Origin: Desulfosudis oleivorans
GTDB taxonomy: Bacteria > Desulfobacterota > Desulfobacteria > Desulfobacterales > SURF-7
DNA length: 64,000 nucleotides
Assembly (NCBI GenBank): GCA_020723325.1
Contig: DYJD01000006.1
Location: forward strand, 207,465 to 271,464
Direction of reading: 5' to 3'
Positions 50,015 to 59,307 of the stretch are shown here, piece by piece. The first letter of the stretch is position 1. Each line of letters begins with the position of its first letter. A program made the translations under genes and the position numbers. Below the pieces are notes generated by a model, which had not been told where the DNA came from, made no database searches, and saw only the letters and a program-made list of their open reading frames with translations.

Positions 50015-50955
50015 TGAAAAATGCATTTCCCTATATAGGCCTTGGGGCTTTGCTTTTATTCCCGCTGCTGGGCTTCAGCTCCTACCTCATGCATATCGCC
50101 ATTCTCGTGATCATGTGGTCGGTGATCGGCATGGCCTGGAATCTTCTCGGGGGGTATTGCGGGCAGGTGTCCTTTGGCCATGCGGCATTTTTCGGAGTCG
50201 GGGCTTACACCGCCGGTATGCTGTACAGCAAACTCGGTCTGTCCGCCTGGTGGGGAATTCCCGCAAGTATAGTTGTGGTCACCCTTGTTGCCCTAGTAAT
50301 CGGCTATATCTGCCTGCGCCTGCGCGGGCCTTTCTTTGCACTGGCCACCCTTTCCATGGGGGTCATTCTGCGGATCACGGCAGAGAATCTGGTCAAGATC
50401 ACCGGCGGTGATATAGGCATCATGATCCGCGAACGCACCTGGGTTGAAAAAATCTGGTACTACTATATTATTCTCGCCCTGGCCGTCATGACTTTCCTGG
50501 TGGTAAAGCAGGTCGTCGGCTCCAAGCTGGGCTACTATTTTGTGGCCATCCGGGAGGACCAGGATGCGGCCGAATCCCTGGGCATCGACACCACCTATTA
50601 CAAGACCGTGGCCCTTTGCCTGAGTGGGGTCATCACCGGTTTGGCCGGGGCCTTTTACACCAACTACATGGGCTATATTGATCCAAAAGTGGTTTTCGCC
50701 CTCCATGATATCTCCATCATCACCATCATGGTGGTGATGGTGGGCGGTGCCGCCACTTTCAGCGGGCCGGTGGTGGGCGCGGTCATTATGGTGTTGCTGG
50801 CGGAGATGATCCGCTCCATCCCCAAACTGGGCGCGGCCCATCACACTTTTTTCGGCCTACTGCTCATCGTGATCATCATTTTTCTGCCCAACGGCATTGT
50901 GGGTGATTTTGAAAAAATCCGTAAACTTTTCAGGACCAGGCAGGAGCAGCCATGA
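50011..50955 (+). CDS. livM: Branched-chain amino acid-type ABC permease (LivM)
   Basis: AWNLLGGYCGQVSFGHAAFFGVGAYTAGML; ATGA overlap with livH. Confidence 0.95.
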   Translation: MMKNAFPYIGLGALLLFPLLGFSSYLMHIAILVIMWSVIGMAWNLLGGYCGQVSFGHAAFFGVGAYTAGMLYSKLGLSAWWGIPASIVVVTLVALVIGYICLRLRGPFFALATLSMGVILRITAENLVKITGGDIGIMIRERTWVEKIWYYYIILALAVMTFLVVKQVVGSKLGYYFVAIREDQDAAESLGIDTTYYKTVALCLSGVITGLAGAFYTNYMGYIDPKVVFALHDISIITIMVVMVGGAATFSGPVVGAVIMVLLAEMIRSIPKLGAAHHTFFGLLLIVIIIFLPNGIVGDFEKIRKLFRTRQEQP

Positions 50956-51674
50956 GTCTGCTTGAGGTTTGCGCCATCTCCAGGTTTTTCGGCGGTCTGG
51001 CAGCTCTTAAGGATGTTTCCTTTGAGGTCCGCAAGGGTGAAATCCTCGGCCTCATCGGACCCAACGGGGCCGGCAAGACAACCCTTTTCAATGTCGTCAA
51101 CGGATTTTACCGCCCTTCCCAGGGGGAAGTCCGTTTTCAGGGCGGGCGGATTTCCGGCTTGAAACCCCATCAGATCTGCAAACGCGGCATGGCCCGCACC
51201 TTTCAGGTGGTCAAGCCCTTGCAGCGCATGAGTGTACTGGACAATGTGATCGCCTCGGCCTTTCTGCGGGCCGGAAACAAGCAGCAAGCCGCGGAAGCCG
51301 CCCTGGAGATTTTGGCATTCACCGGATTACAGCAGGACCGTGATGTCATCTCCAAAAGTCTGCCCCTGGGCAAACGCAAACGTCTGGAGATTGCCCGGGC
51401 CTTGGCCACCAAACCGGAACTCTTGCTGCTGGACGAGTCTTTTGCCGGTTTAAATCCTTCCGAGATCGAAGCCCTGATCAGCATTATCCGTGATATCCGT
51501 GAGCGCGGCATCACCATTATGATCATCGAACACCATATGCGGGTGATCATGTCCATCTCGGATCGCATCGTGGTGCTGAACTACGGCCAAAAGATCGCTG
51601 AAGGAACGCCACTGGAAATCGGCCGTGATCCGTTGGTGATCGAAGCCTATCTGGGGGAAGCCCAACATGCTTGA
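50952..51674 (+). CDS. livG: Branched-chain amino acid-type ABC ATPase (LivG)
   Basis: SRFFGGLAALKDVSFEVRKGEILGLIGPNGAGKTTLFNVVNGFYRP. Confidence 0.95.
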   Translation: MSLLEVCAISRFFGGLAALKDVSFEVRKGEILGLIGPNGAGKTTLFNVVNGFYRPSQGEVRFQGGRISGLKPHQICKRGMARTFQVVKPLQRMSVLDNVIASAFLRAGNKQQAAEAALEILAFTGLQQDRDVISKSLPLGKRKRLEIARALATKPELLLLDESFAGLNPSEIEALISIIRDIRERGITIMIIEHHMRVIMSISDRIVVLNYGQKIAEGTPLEIGRDPLVIEAYLGEAQHA

Positions 51675-52371
51675 AATCCGGAACATGGACGTTTTCTACG
51701 GCGATGTTCAGGTCATCTGGGACGTGTCCTTTCAGGTAAAGCCAAGGGAGGTGACGGCCCTTATCGGCACCAACGGCGCCGGCAAATCCACCACCCTCAA
51801 GACTATTGCCGGTCTGCTGCGCCCCAGTAACGGCGGTATTTTTTTCAACGCCGAAGACCTGTCAACCGTTCCGGCCTTTCAGCGCATTGACCGCGGCATG
51901 GTGCTTTGCCCTGAAGCCCGGCGTCTTTTCATCGAAATGACCGTGGAGGAAAATCTGGATATGGGTTCCCTGCGGGGCAGGGCCAAGCAACAGCGGCGGC
52001 AGACCAAGGACATGGTTTATGAGCTCTTTCCGCGCTTAAAGGAGCGCAGACGTCAGATCGCCGGCACCCTTTCCGGTGGCGAGCAGCAGATGGCCGCCAT
52101 CGGCCGGGGCCTCATGTCCCTGCCGCAGCTCATGATGTTCGACGAGCCTTCCTTGGGTCTTGCGCCAATTCTGGTGCGGGAAATTTTTGAAGTGATCCGG
52201 AAAATTCAGGCAGACGGCACCACCGTCCTGATCGTGGAACAGAACGTGAAGCAGACCCTGGCCATTGCCGACCGGGCCTATGTTCTGGAACACGGCCGGC
52301 TGGTCATGCAGGGCAGGGGACAAGACCTGCTGAATGATCCCCACGTCAAATCCGCCTATTTGGGTATGTAA
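51667..52371 (+). CDS. livF: Branched-chain amino acid-type ABC ATPase (LivF)
   Basis: MLEIRNMDVFYGDVQVIWDVSFQVKPREVTALIGTNGAGKSTTLKTIAGLL; LSGGEQQMAAIGRGLMSLPQLMMFDEPSLGLAP. Confidence 0.95.
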   Translation: MLEIRNMDVFYGDVQVIWDVSFQVKPREVTALIGTNGAGKSTTLKTIAGLLRPSNGGIFFNAEDLSTVPAFQRIDRGMVLCPEARRLFIEMTVEENLDMGSLRGRAKQQRRQTKDMVYELFPRLKERRRQIAGTLSGGEQQMAAIGRGLMSLPQLMMFDEPSLGLAPILVREIFEVIRKIQADGTTVLIVEQNVKQTLAIADRAYVLEHGRLVMQGRGQDLLNDPHVKSAYLGM

Positions 52372-52567
52372 AGCAGCGTTTCGCTGTTGGGGGCATTCAT
52401 AGATTTCTCCTTTGCAATCGAGATCTTGCTTGACATGCGGCTGTTCTTGGCATATCCTGATTTTTAGAGATGATTTGCTTATCCTTTCCTTAAATTTCTA
52501 CTGCACGAATTATGCACAGTTTACACTATTTCATAAATTGGTTCGATTTCTATTTTCCGGAGGAAGA

Positions 52568-53755
52568 ATGGGCACAAAAATTCAAAATGTCGGGTTAGTA
52601 TTGTTCCTGCTGGTAACTGTTTTCTCCAGTGTTTCCCATGCGGAGGTCGGCGTAACCGATACGGAGATCCTGATCGGTTCCTCACTGGCCTTGGAAGGCC
52701 ATGCCAGCTATCTCGGCACCCAGACATTGCGCGGGTTCACGGCTTACATCAATGCGGTCAATGAAAAAGGCGGCGTGAACGGCCGCAAAATAAAAATCCT
52801 GGCTTATAATGACGGCTATGATCCGGATAACTGCGTCAAGAACACCAACAAACTCATTAAGGAGGATAAGGTTTTTGCCCTTTCCAGTTATGTGGGAACG
52901 CCCACCAGCGTCAAGGCCATGCCCATTATCGAAGAGGCGCACATACCCTTGGTGGGCCTGTTCACCGGCGCGGAGGCCCTGCGGGAGCCGCCCAAGCGCT
53001 ATATTTTCAATGTGCGCGCCTCTTATTACCAGGAAACCGCCGGGATTGTGACCCATTTCTGGGAAGACCTCGGTTTTCGGGATATCGCGGTTTTTTATCA
53101 AAACGACGCCTTTGGTACCGCGGGGCTTAAAGGCGTGGAACTCGCACTGGAAAAATACAAAGCCAAACCCATTGTTACCGCCAGCTATGAACGCGGCAGC
53201 GAGGATGTCGGGCCGGCCCTGAAAACCATCCGCGAGAAAAATCCGGAGGCCATCGTGATGGTGGGAGTATACGGCCCCTGCGCCCGCTTTATCCAAGGGT
53301 CCAAATGGCTGGGTTTCGACCCCTATTTCCATTGTGTTTCCTTTGTGGGCGCCAACCAATTGGCCCATTTATTGGGAACAGGAAAGGACAATGACGGCGT
53401 GGTGGTCACCCAGGTGGTGCCGCCGCCGGAATCAAACCTGCCCGGCATTCAGGAATATCGCGCCTGCTTTGAGAAATATATCAAGAAAGATTTTCCGGAT
53501 GATACCCCCAATTTCGTCAGCCTGGAGGGCTTCGTCAATGCCAAGGTCCTGGTGGCGATTTTAAACAAACTCGGCAAGGATGTGACCCGGGAAAATTTTA
53601 TCAAGGCCGCGGAGTCGTTGAAAAACTTTGATACAGGCATCGGCACCAACCTGACCTTCGGCGATCAGGATCGGCGTGGTTTGGATATGATCTATTACAC
53701 AGTGATCAAGAGCGGTAAATACGAAGTGGTTACGGACTGGAAAAAGTTACGATAG
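52568..53755 (+). CDS. Second LivK-like substrate-binding protein
   Basis: Signal peptide; VGVTDTEILIGSSLALEGHASYLGTQTLRGFTAYINAVNEKGGVNGRKIKILAYNDGYDPDNCVKNTNKLI. Confidence 0.94.
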   Translation: MGTKIQNVGLVLFLLVTVFSSVSHAEVGVTDTEILIGSSLALEGHASYLGTQTLRGFTAYINAVNEKGGVNGRKIKILAYNDGYDPDNCVKNTNKLIKEDKVFALSSYVGTPTSVKAMPIIEEAHIPLVGLFTGAEALREPPKRYIFNVRASYYQETAGIVTHFWEDLGFRDIAVFYQNDAFGTAGLKGVELALEKYKAKPIVTASYERGSEDVGPALKTIREKNPEAIVMVGVYGPCARFIQGSKWLGFDPYFHCVSFVGANQLAHLLGTGKDNDGVVVTQVVPPPESNLPGIQEYRACFEKYIKKDFPDDTPNFVSLEGFVNAKVLVAILNKLGKDVTRENFIKAAESLKNFDTGIGTNLTFGDQDRRGLDMIYYTVIKSGKYEVVTDWKKLR

Positions 53756-53788
53756 TTCCCGGACTACCGCCGGTTATTGATACGGTTA

Positions 53789-54460
53789 ATGGCGGAATAT
53801 GTTGTTCATAAATTGAGCCATGCCTTGGAAGGCTTGCGGGGTTGGGATGAAAGCCCATGGGGAACGGCACCCTGGCTTGAAATCTCCCATTTCCGGCTGG
53901 AAAGCAGTTCGCACCATCCACGGACACGAGCGAAATTGTTTTACAACCGGGATGGCCTGTTCGGGCTTTTTCAAGTGCTGGATCGTTATGTTCGCTGCCG
54001 CCGCACCGGATTTCAGGAAGCGGTCTACAAAGACAGTTGCGTGGAATTCTTTGTACAGCCCAAGCCGGAAAGCGGATATTTCAATTTCGAGTTCAATTGC
54101 GGCGGTGCGGCCCTGATGTACTACATTACCGACCCGGTCCGCACAGCGGAAGGGTTCAGGGCTTTTACCCGGTTATCCAAGGCGGATGGGGACTTGGTGC
54201 GAGTGCGCACCACTTTGCCCCAGGTGGTGGAACCGGAGATCCAAGCGGAAACCACATGGTATCTTCAATTCTTCATCCCGTTTTCCCTGCTTCGAAAATA
54301 TGCCGGTGAAGTAAAATCCTCATCAGAGGCTGTTTGGCGCGCAAATTTCTACAAATGCGGGGATGAAACCTCCCATCCCCATTGGGCCGCCTGGTCGCCG
54401 GTGGATGAATTGAATTTTCATTTGCCCCGTTGTTTCGGCATGCTGCGGTTTGAGGAATAA
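53789..54460 (+). CDS. CBM9-like carbohydrate-binding/heme-binding fold protein
   Basis: RAKLFYNRDGLFGLFQVLDRYVRCRRTGFQEAVYKDSCVEFFVQPKPESGYFNFEFNCGG. Confidence 0.75.
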   Translation: MAEYVVHKLSHALEGLRGWDESPWGTAPWLEISHFRLESSSHHPRTRAKLFYNRDGLFGLFQVLDRYVRCRRTGFQEAVYKDSCVEFFVQPKPESGYFNFEFNCGGAALMYYITDPVRTAEGFRAFTRLSKADGDLVRVRTTLPQVVEPEIQAETTWYLQFFIPFSLLRKYAGEVKSSSEAVWRANFYKCGDETSHPHWAAWSPVDELNFHLPRCFGMLRFEE

Positions 54461-55959
54461 TGTAGATGCCGCCATGCGCCCTTCCTGCCCTTACGCTGGA
54501 TGGGACGGTGAAGTTCGGAAAGGATGTCCGCCACATAATCCACATGACGCATTCCCACCAGGACGCTGCTAACACCGAGGGTGGAGCGCAGGGCCCTGAC
54601 CGCCATCCGGCTGAGGGTTCCTCCTTCCGCCCATTCCGCATCTGCTGAAGCAATGCCTTGGCGCAATGTGCGGAGTTGTTGCTTCACCTCGGAGCTGTAC
54701 ATGGATTCGACTGCGTCCAGAACCTGGGTCAGCATGCCTTCGTGCTCCGCCATCCATTGGCCGAGCCCTTCCACCTGCTCTTTCTGTTGTTCCAGATATT
54801 GCAGCACCCCTTGGACCCGCGGCAGAAAAAAGCCCGAGCGGACTTGGCGCCAACGGTCATAATTGCCAAAATTGCGCCAGTAATGTTTCAATTGGTCGGC
54901 CACCGACAACTGCTCGGAAATCCGCTGCATTAGCGGTGTGGGGCCGTTCAACAACGGCAGGAAACGATGAATAAAGCCTGCTTCGGATTTCTTGAAACCG
55001 GCAATGGCTTTTATAATATCGTCATGGGTGAACTGCTTTTCGAAGGAGATATCTGCGAGACGTAAAAGTTGATTGCCGGTCAGGGCGTTAAGCGGGCGAT
55101 TCAATAAAACCCCTAAATCATGTTGATGGGCCAGTTCCAGGACGGTCCGACCGTCCGGCTGGTTGGGATTCAAGGCGGCCCCTGTTTCCAAGAGATTCAT
55201 GGGCATTTGAATAACAGCAAAATGATGCTCATCCGGCAAGGCTACGGCCAATTGCAAGAGCATATCCAGGCTGGTGAATTCCGGATCATCTGCCGGGGCC
55301 GGAAACGTATTGGAGCTGATCCCGTACCAGCGAATCCGTCCGCGCCGGACCTCTGTTTCTAAAAAGGTGAAGGCCTTTCGGATGCGGTGATAATATTCCT
55401 CACGGGAGGAAGTTGTATCCAGGCCTTGCTTGTGCGCCCAACCCAGGTAGTACTCGGGATTGTGCAGCAGCAGAACATCCAGGGTGGCGAGGTTCAATCG
55501 TTCCAGGGAGCGGGTCAACTGGTCTTCCAGAAAATCAGGATGAATGCAATGCTCCAACTCCGGCCCATAGGGCACAAGTTCTTCAAAGCCCTTGCCCTGT
55601 TGCTTGCGCTCCTGGCTTAGTGCAAAATTCCGGCCTTGCAAGTATCCGGCTTTGGAAACCACCACTACCTGGTCGCGACGCAGGCCATTGCCGCCCACGA
55701 GTTCTTCCACTACCAAGCCCACCAAACGTTCGGATTCGCCGTCGGCGTAGTTGGTACTGGTGTCGATGAGATTGATGCCGCCGGCAACGGCCTTTATCAT
55801 GGCCTGATGATGGCTGGAAACACCGGCGCTGACCCGGTAGCAACCGAATCCGGCCGGGCTGACGGTCAGGCCGGTGTTCCCCAGATTTGAAAAAGCAATG
55901 CCGGAATGTTCAGCGGCAAAGGCGCTTGTCCCTTCTCTTGTGGCGAAACCTTGAATCAT
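54418..55959 (-). CDS. Aldo/keto reductase family protein with long C-terminal extension
   Basis: FSNLGNTGLTVSPAGFGCYRVS...GGINLIDTSTNYADGESERLVG...DVLLLHNPEYYLG; start at ATG 55959 rather than 56187. Confidence 0.88.
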   Translation of the reverse strand: MIQGFATREGTSAFAAEHSGIAFSNLGNTGLTVSPAGFGCYRVSAGVSSHHQAMIKAVAGGINLIDTSTNYADGESERLVGLVVEELVGGNGLRRDQVVVVSKAGYLQGRNFALSQERKQQGKGFEELVPYGPELEHCIHPDFLEDQLTRSLERLNLATLDVLLLHNPEYYLGWAHKQGLDTTSSREEYYHRIRKAFTFLETEVRRGRIRWYGISSNTFPAPADDPEFTSLDMLLQLAVALPDEHHFAVIQMPMNLLETGAALNPNQPDGRTVLELAHQHDLGVLLNRPLNALTGNQLLRLADISFEKQFTHDDIIKAIAGFKKSEAGFIHRFLPLLNGPTPLMQRISEQLSVADQLKHYWRNFGNYDRWRQVRSGFFLPRVQGVLQYLEQQKEQVEGLGQWMAEHEGMLTQVLDAVESMYSSEVKQQLRTLRQGIASADAEWAEGGTLSRMAVRALRSTLGVSSVLVGMRHVDYVADILSELHRPIQRKGRKGAWRHLHYSSNRSMPKQRGK

Positions 55960-56059
55960 ATGGTTTTTCCTTTTGATTAGGATTGTAACAATATCGAAAG
56001 TATGAGAACTTGTCCACAAGCATTGCAGTAATTTGAATTTGGGCCTCACGAAAGGATGC

Positions 56060-56767
56060 ATGAATAACTTGTCACCTATCTCGGCGATTGTTAACACCAG
56101 AAAAATACTCATCGGCCTATTGGTGCTGGCAGGAATAGCGCCGGGTTGGCTCAATGGCCTTTTTTTAAGCGATTTGTCTAAGAACATGGTCCCTTACTGG
56201 TTGTATGAAATCTTGGTTTGGATCTGTCTGCCGTTGTTGATCAATTTATTTGGGAAAAAGAAAAATCTATTTTCCAACGGTGATCTGGGGTTTCATCTAA
56301 AGATCAGGGGACAAGATGAGCCCCAGAAATTGGTCGTAATCATCATTATCATGGCGGTTCTTTTACCGGTTTTTAATATGGCCATGCATCAAATCAGTTT
56401 GCTGTTATTTTCAGAGAACTATTGGAAGATTAATTTTGAATATCGCCAGGTCATCCCGAATGCAATAAATATGGCCGGTACCCATTTTTTAGTGGTGCTG
56501 TATTTTTCAACCACCGCGGCCTTAGTGGAAGAATTCCTTTGTCGTGGGATGTTACGTCTCCTTTTCAATAACCACCGGAGTAGTATTTTTTCATATATTA
56601 TGCTGTCTTCTTTGATTTTTTCCATGATTCACTGGGAGCAGGGGATTCAAGGCCTATTCAGCACATTTTGTTTTGGAATCCTTACAGCCAGTGTATACGC
56701 AAAAATCCGAAACATATGGCCTGTGATTTTTGGACACTTTTTTACGGATTTTTTTTGTTTTATTTAA
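56060..56767 (+). CDS. CPBP (CAAX/bacteriocin) family intramembrane metalloprotease
   Basis: TTAALVEEFLCRGMLRLLFNNHRSSIFSYIMLSSLIFSMIHWEQGIQG (EExxxR-like and H motifs). Confidence 0.82.
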   Translation: MNNLSPISAIVNTRKILIGLLVLAGIAPGWLNGLFLSDLSKNMVPYWLYEILVWICLPLLINLFGKKKNLFSNGDLGFHLKIRGQDEPQKLVVIIIIMAVLLPVFNMAMHQISLLLFSENYWKINFEYRQVIPNAINMAGTHFLVVLYFSTTAALVEEFLCRGMLRLLFNNHRSSIFSYIMLSSLIFSMIHWEQGIQGLFSTFCFGILTASVYAKIRNIWPVIFGHFFTDFFCFI

Positions 56768-56892
56768 GCATGCTGGGTAGCCAATAAGGCACTTAAAATA
56801 TATCACCTGCCTCTGTTGTGCTATAAACCCCGAAAAATCAGAATCAGTGGGTTTCCCCTGCTGACCCCAAGTCCCAACTTGATGGCATTGCC

Positions 56893-56920
56893 GTAAGGGC
56901 GGTTCGCGAACCGCCCCTAC
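56893..56920. repeat. Palindromic repeat family B (GTAAGGGCGGTTCGCGAACCGCCCCTAC) with degenerate copies to ~56975
   Basis: Perfect GGGCGGTTCGCGAACCGCCC palindrome; followed by GGTTTGCGAATGGCCC and GGTTCGCGTACCGCCCC. Confidence 0.85.
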
Positions 56921-57043
56921 TCATCATCGGTTTGCGAATGGCCCTTCCCATCATGGGTTCGCGTACCGCCCCTATCAATCGGCGGGACGCCCCGACTCGT
57001 CCGGTTGGTGAATCGCCTTTGGGGGGGCGGGATCGAAAAAATG

Positions 57044-57122
57044 GGCCTTGATCATAGTTGCGGCCGAGTCGCGGCTGGAAGCCGCTCCCACAATGAAGGT
57101 CGGCCGAAACGGTGATCAAGGC
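57044..57122 (-). repeat. REP-like palindromic element family A, copy 5 (reverse)
   Basis: GGCCTTGATCATAGTTGCGGCC...GTCGCGGCTGGAAGCCGCTCCCAC (57068-57091)...GGCCGAAACGGTGATCAAGGC. Confidence 0.92.
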
Positions 57123-57140
57123 TAAAAAATGGAAAAAACT

Positions 57141-57180
57141 CGATCCCGATCCCGATTCCGATACCGATACCGACCCCGAG
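57141..57180. repeat. Hexamer tandem repeat (CGATCC/CGATAC variants, 6 units)
   Basis: CGATCC CGATCC CGATTC CGATAC CGATAC CGACCC CGAG. Confidence 0.85.
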
Positions 57181-57383
57181 GGGCTGGACGGCGGAGGCAG
57201 AATCCAATCCTCACGGATCGTTTTGTTTTGGTGGGTGATAGTATTCGCTTGGATTAAATGCTGGTAATTAGTGGATGCACATTCCGCGCCATCATTACAT
57301 GAGATTCCCTTGTGACCCAGGCCGATGGGAATTGACTTTTACCAGCGGAATGGTATGAACATTAGGTGTAGCAGGTGGGAGGG

Positions 57384-57463
57384 CTTTGATAATCGTTTCG
57401 GTCGAATCGCGGCTGGAAGCCGCTCCCACAAGAGAAACCAGTTCGGCTGATCAGGTAATCAAG
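57384..57463 (-). repeat. REP-like palindromic element family A, copy 6 (reverse)
   Basis: TTTGATAATCGTTTCGGTCGA, core reverse ATCGCGGCTGGAAGCCGCTCCCAC at 57406-57429. Confidence 0.9.
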
Positions 57464-57510
57464 GCCGGTTGATACGTTTTGGATGCAATAATATTTAACA
57501 GGATGTTTTG

Positions 57511-58002
57511 ATGGACTCCCTTTCCCATATTGATGAAAAAGGCCGGGTGCGCATGGTGGATGTGACGGATAAACACGTCACTGTGCGCAGGGCCGTGGCC
57601 CAAGGCATGGTGCGCATGCATCCTGTGACTTTTGAGAGAATAATCCAAAATCGGATCGACAAAGGCAATGTGCTGGAAACAGCCCGCATCGCCGGTGTGA
57701 TGGCTGCCAAAAAAACCGCTGACTTGATCCCCATGTGCCATCCGTTGAACATCACCCATGTCCGCATTGATTTTCAGCCGGATGAAAGCAGTCATTCCAT
57801 CACCATCCAATGCGAGGTCCGCCTGAGCGGCCCCACCGGAGTAGAAATGGAGGCCCTGACCGCCGTGTCCGTCGCAGCTTTGACCATTTACGACATGTGT
57901 AAAGCCATAGATCGGGAAATGACCATATCTGACATTTTTCTGCTTGAAAAAGAAGGCGGCAAAAGCGGAAAATTCCATAGACCGAACAATTCCACAGAAT
58001 GA
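57511..58002 (+). CDS. moaC: Cyclic pyranopterin monophosphate synthase MoaC
   Basis: MVDVTDKHVTVRRAVAQGMVRMHP...MAAKKTADLIPMCHPLNITHVRIDF...GVEMEALTAVSVAALTIYDMCKAIDREMTI. Confidence 0.96.
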   Translation: MDSLSHIDEKGRVRMVDVTDKHVTVRRAVAQGMVRMHPVTFERIIQNRIDKGNVLETARIAGVMAAKKTADLIPMCHPLNITHVRIDFQPDESSHSITIQCEVRLSGPTGVEMEALTAVSVAALTIYDMCKAIDREMTISDIFLLEKEGGKSGKFHRPNNSTE

Positions 58003-58006
58003 TACC

Positions 58007-59263
58007 ATGAATCTATTTTATCGCTTATCCCATGTAAGGATCGGGGCCTGGCTGTTGCCGGCCCTGGGTCTTCTGGCCCTTTTTCTCAACAGTTGCGCGT
58101 GGTTTAGACCGGCCCAGCCGGAGCAAGTCCAAGAAACAGCTCTTGTCCGGCTCTTGCCGTCGCAATACCCCCAATTCACCGATGATCTCAATTATAATGG
58201 ACTGGGCCAGGGTATTTCCCAGAGTCTTGCTTATTTGAACCGGCTGCCCGCAGACCGGACTTTCCGGTTCGGCCAGGACGTGTATTCGAACACCCAGATG
58301 AAAAAATCCCTGATGTTTTTTCTGTCTCTGATTGAGAGCAAACCCGGCCCTGAGAGCTTGAACCAAAAGCTTCAGTCCTATTTCCTGGTTTACAAATCCA
58401 AAGGCCGGGACGGGGCCGGTAAAGTAATGTACACCGGTTATTATGAGCCCACCCTGGAGGGCAGCGCCAAATACAGTCCGGCCTATCCCCACCCTGTTTT
58501 TACCCGGCCCGGGGACCTGGCCTTTGTGGATCTGAATCTTTTCGGGGCTTCCATCCCAGGCAAAACCAAAATCGTGGGGCGTTTCACGGCTGAGCAGACC
58601 GTGGTGCCTTATTATGAGCGTCAGGAAATCATTCAGAATCAATTGAACGGCAAAGCCAAGGTCATTGCCTGGGTAAACGACCCCATCGCCTTGTTCTTCA
58701 TGCAGATCCAAGGGTCGGGCAAGGTCCGGCTGGACAGCGGCGAGATCCTTAATTTAAATTACGACTCCACCAATGGCAGGGCCTATAAAAGCATCGGCGC
58801 CTTGTTGATTGAGGAGGGGAAAATCCCCCGTGAAGAAATGTCCATGCAGCGCATCCGTGAATATTTATCGGCCCATCCCCAGGATACTGACCGGATTTTG
58901 AATTCCAATCCGAGCTATGTGTTTTTCCGGGTGGCCAAAGACGGGCCCATGGGTTGCCTGAACGTGAAAGTGACCCCGGGTCGCTCCCTGGCTCTGGAAA
59001 GAAGCCTTTTCCCCGCAGCAGCCCTGGCTTTCATGACCGCCACCAAACCGTTGGCGGATACCAACGGCAAAGTCGTTGACTGGCAGGAGTTCAGCCGTTT
59101 CGTGTTGAACCAGGATACCGGCGGCGCCATTCGCGGACCGGGCCGAGCGGATCTGTTCTGGGGCGGCGGGGCATATGCCGAAACCGCGGCCGGCCATATG
59201 AAACAGGACGGCGAGCTGTTTTTCCTGATCCTGGATCCGGAAAAGGCCGAGCAACTTCCTTGA
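58007..59263 (+). CDS. mltA: Membrane-bound lytic murein transglycosylase A (MltA)
   Basis: Lipobox; MYTGYYEPTLEGS; FFMQIQGSGKVRLDSGEI; DTGGAIRGPGRADLFWGGGAYAETAAGHMKQDGELFFL. Confidence 0.95.
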   Translation: MNLFYRLSHVRIGAWLLPALGLLALFLNSCAWFRPAQPEQVQETALVRLLPSQYPQFTDDLNYNGLGQGISQSLAYLNRLPADRTFRFGQDVYSNTQMKKSLMFFLSLIESKPGPESLNQKLQSYFLVYKSKGRDGAGKVMYTGYYEPTLEGSAKYSPAYPHPVFTRPGDLAFVDLNLFGASIPGKTKIVGRFTAEQTVVPYYERQEIIQNQLNGKAKVIAWVNDPIALFFMQIQGSGKVRLDSGEILNLNYDSTNGRAYKSIGALLIEEGKIPREEMSMQRIREYLSAHPQDTDRILNSNPSYVFFRVAKDGPMGCLNVKVTPGRSLALERSLFPAAALAFMTATKPLADTNGKVVDWQEFSRFVLNQDTGGAIRGPGRADLFWGGGAYAETAAGHMKQDGELFFLILDPEKAEQLP

Positions 59264-59307
59264 CACTGTTCTGGAAAAGGCATAGGTATGACGGATGAAT
59301 GGGTCTT

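Noticed and set aside
54466-55890. Plus-strand ORFs within 54.5-55.9 kb
   Set aside because: Antisense to the aldo/keto reductase; no domain signatures.
55960-56187. 76-aa N-terminal extension of the aldo/keto reductase
   Set aside because: Extension overlaps the divergent CPBP gene start and has no reductase homology; ATG at 55959 gives a normal N-terminus.
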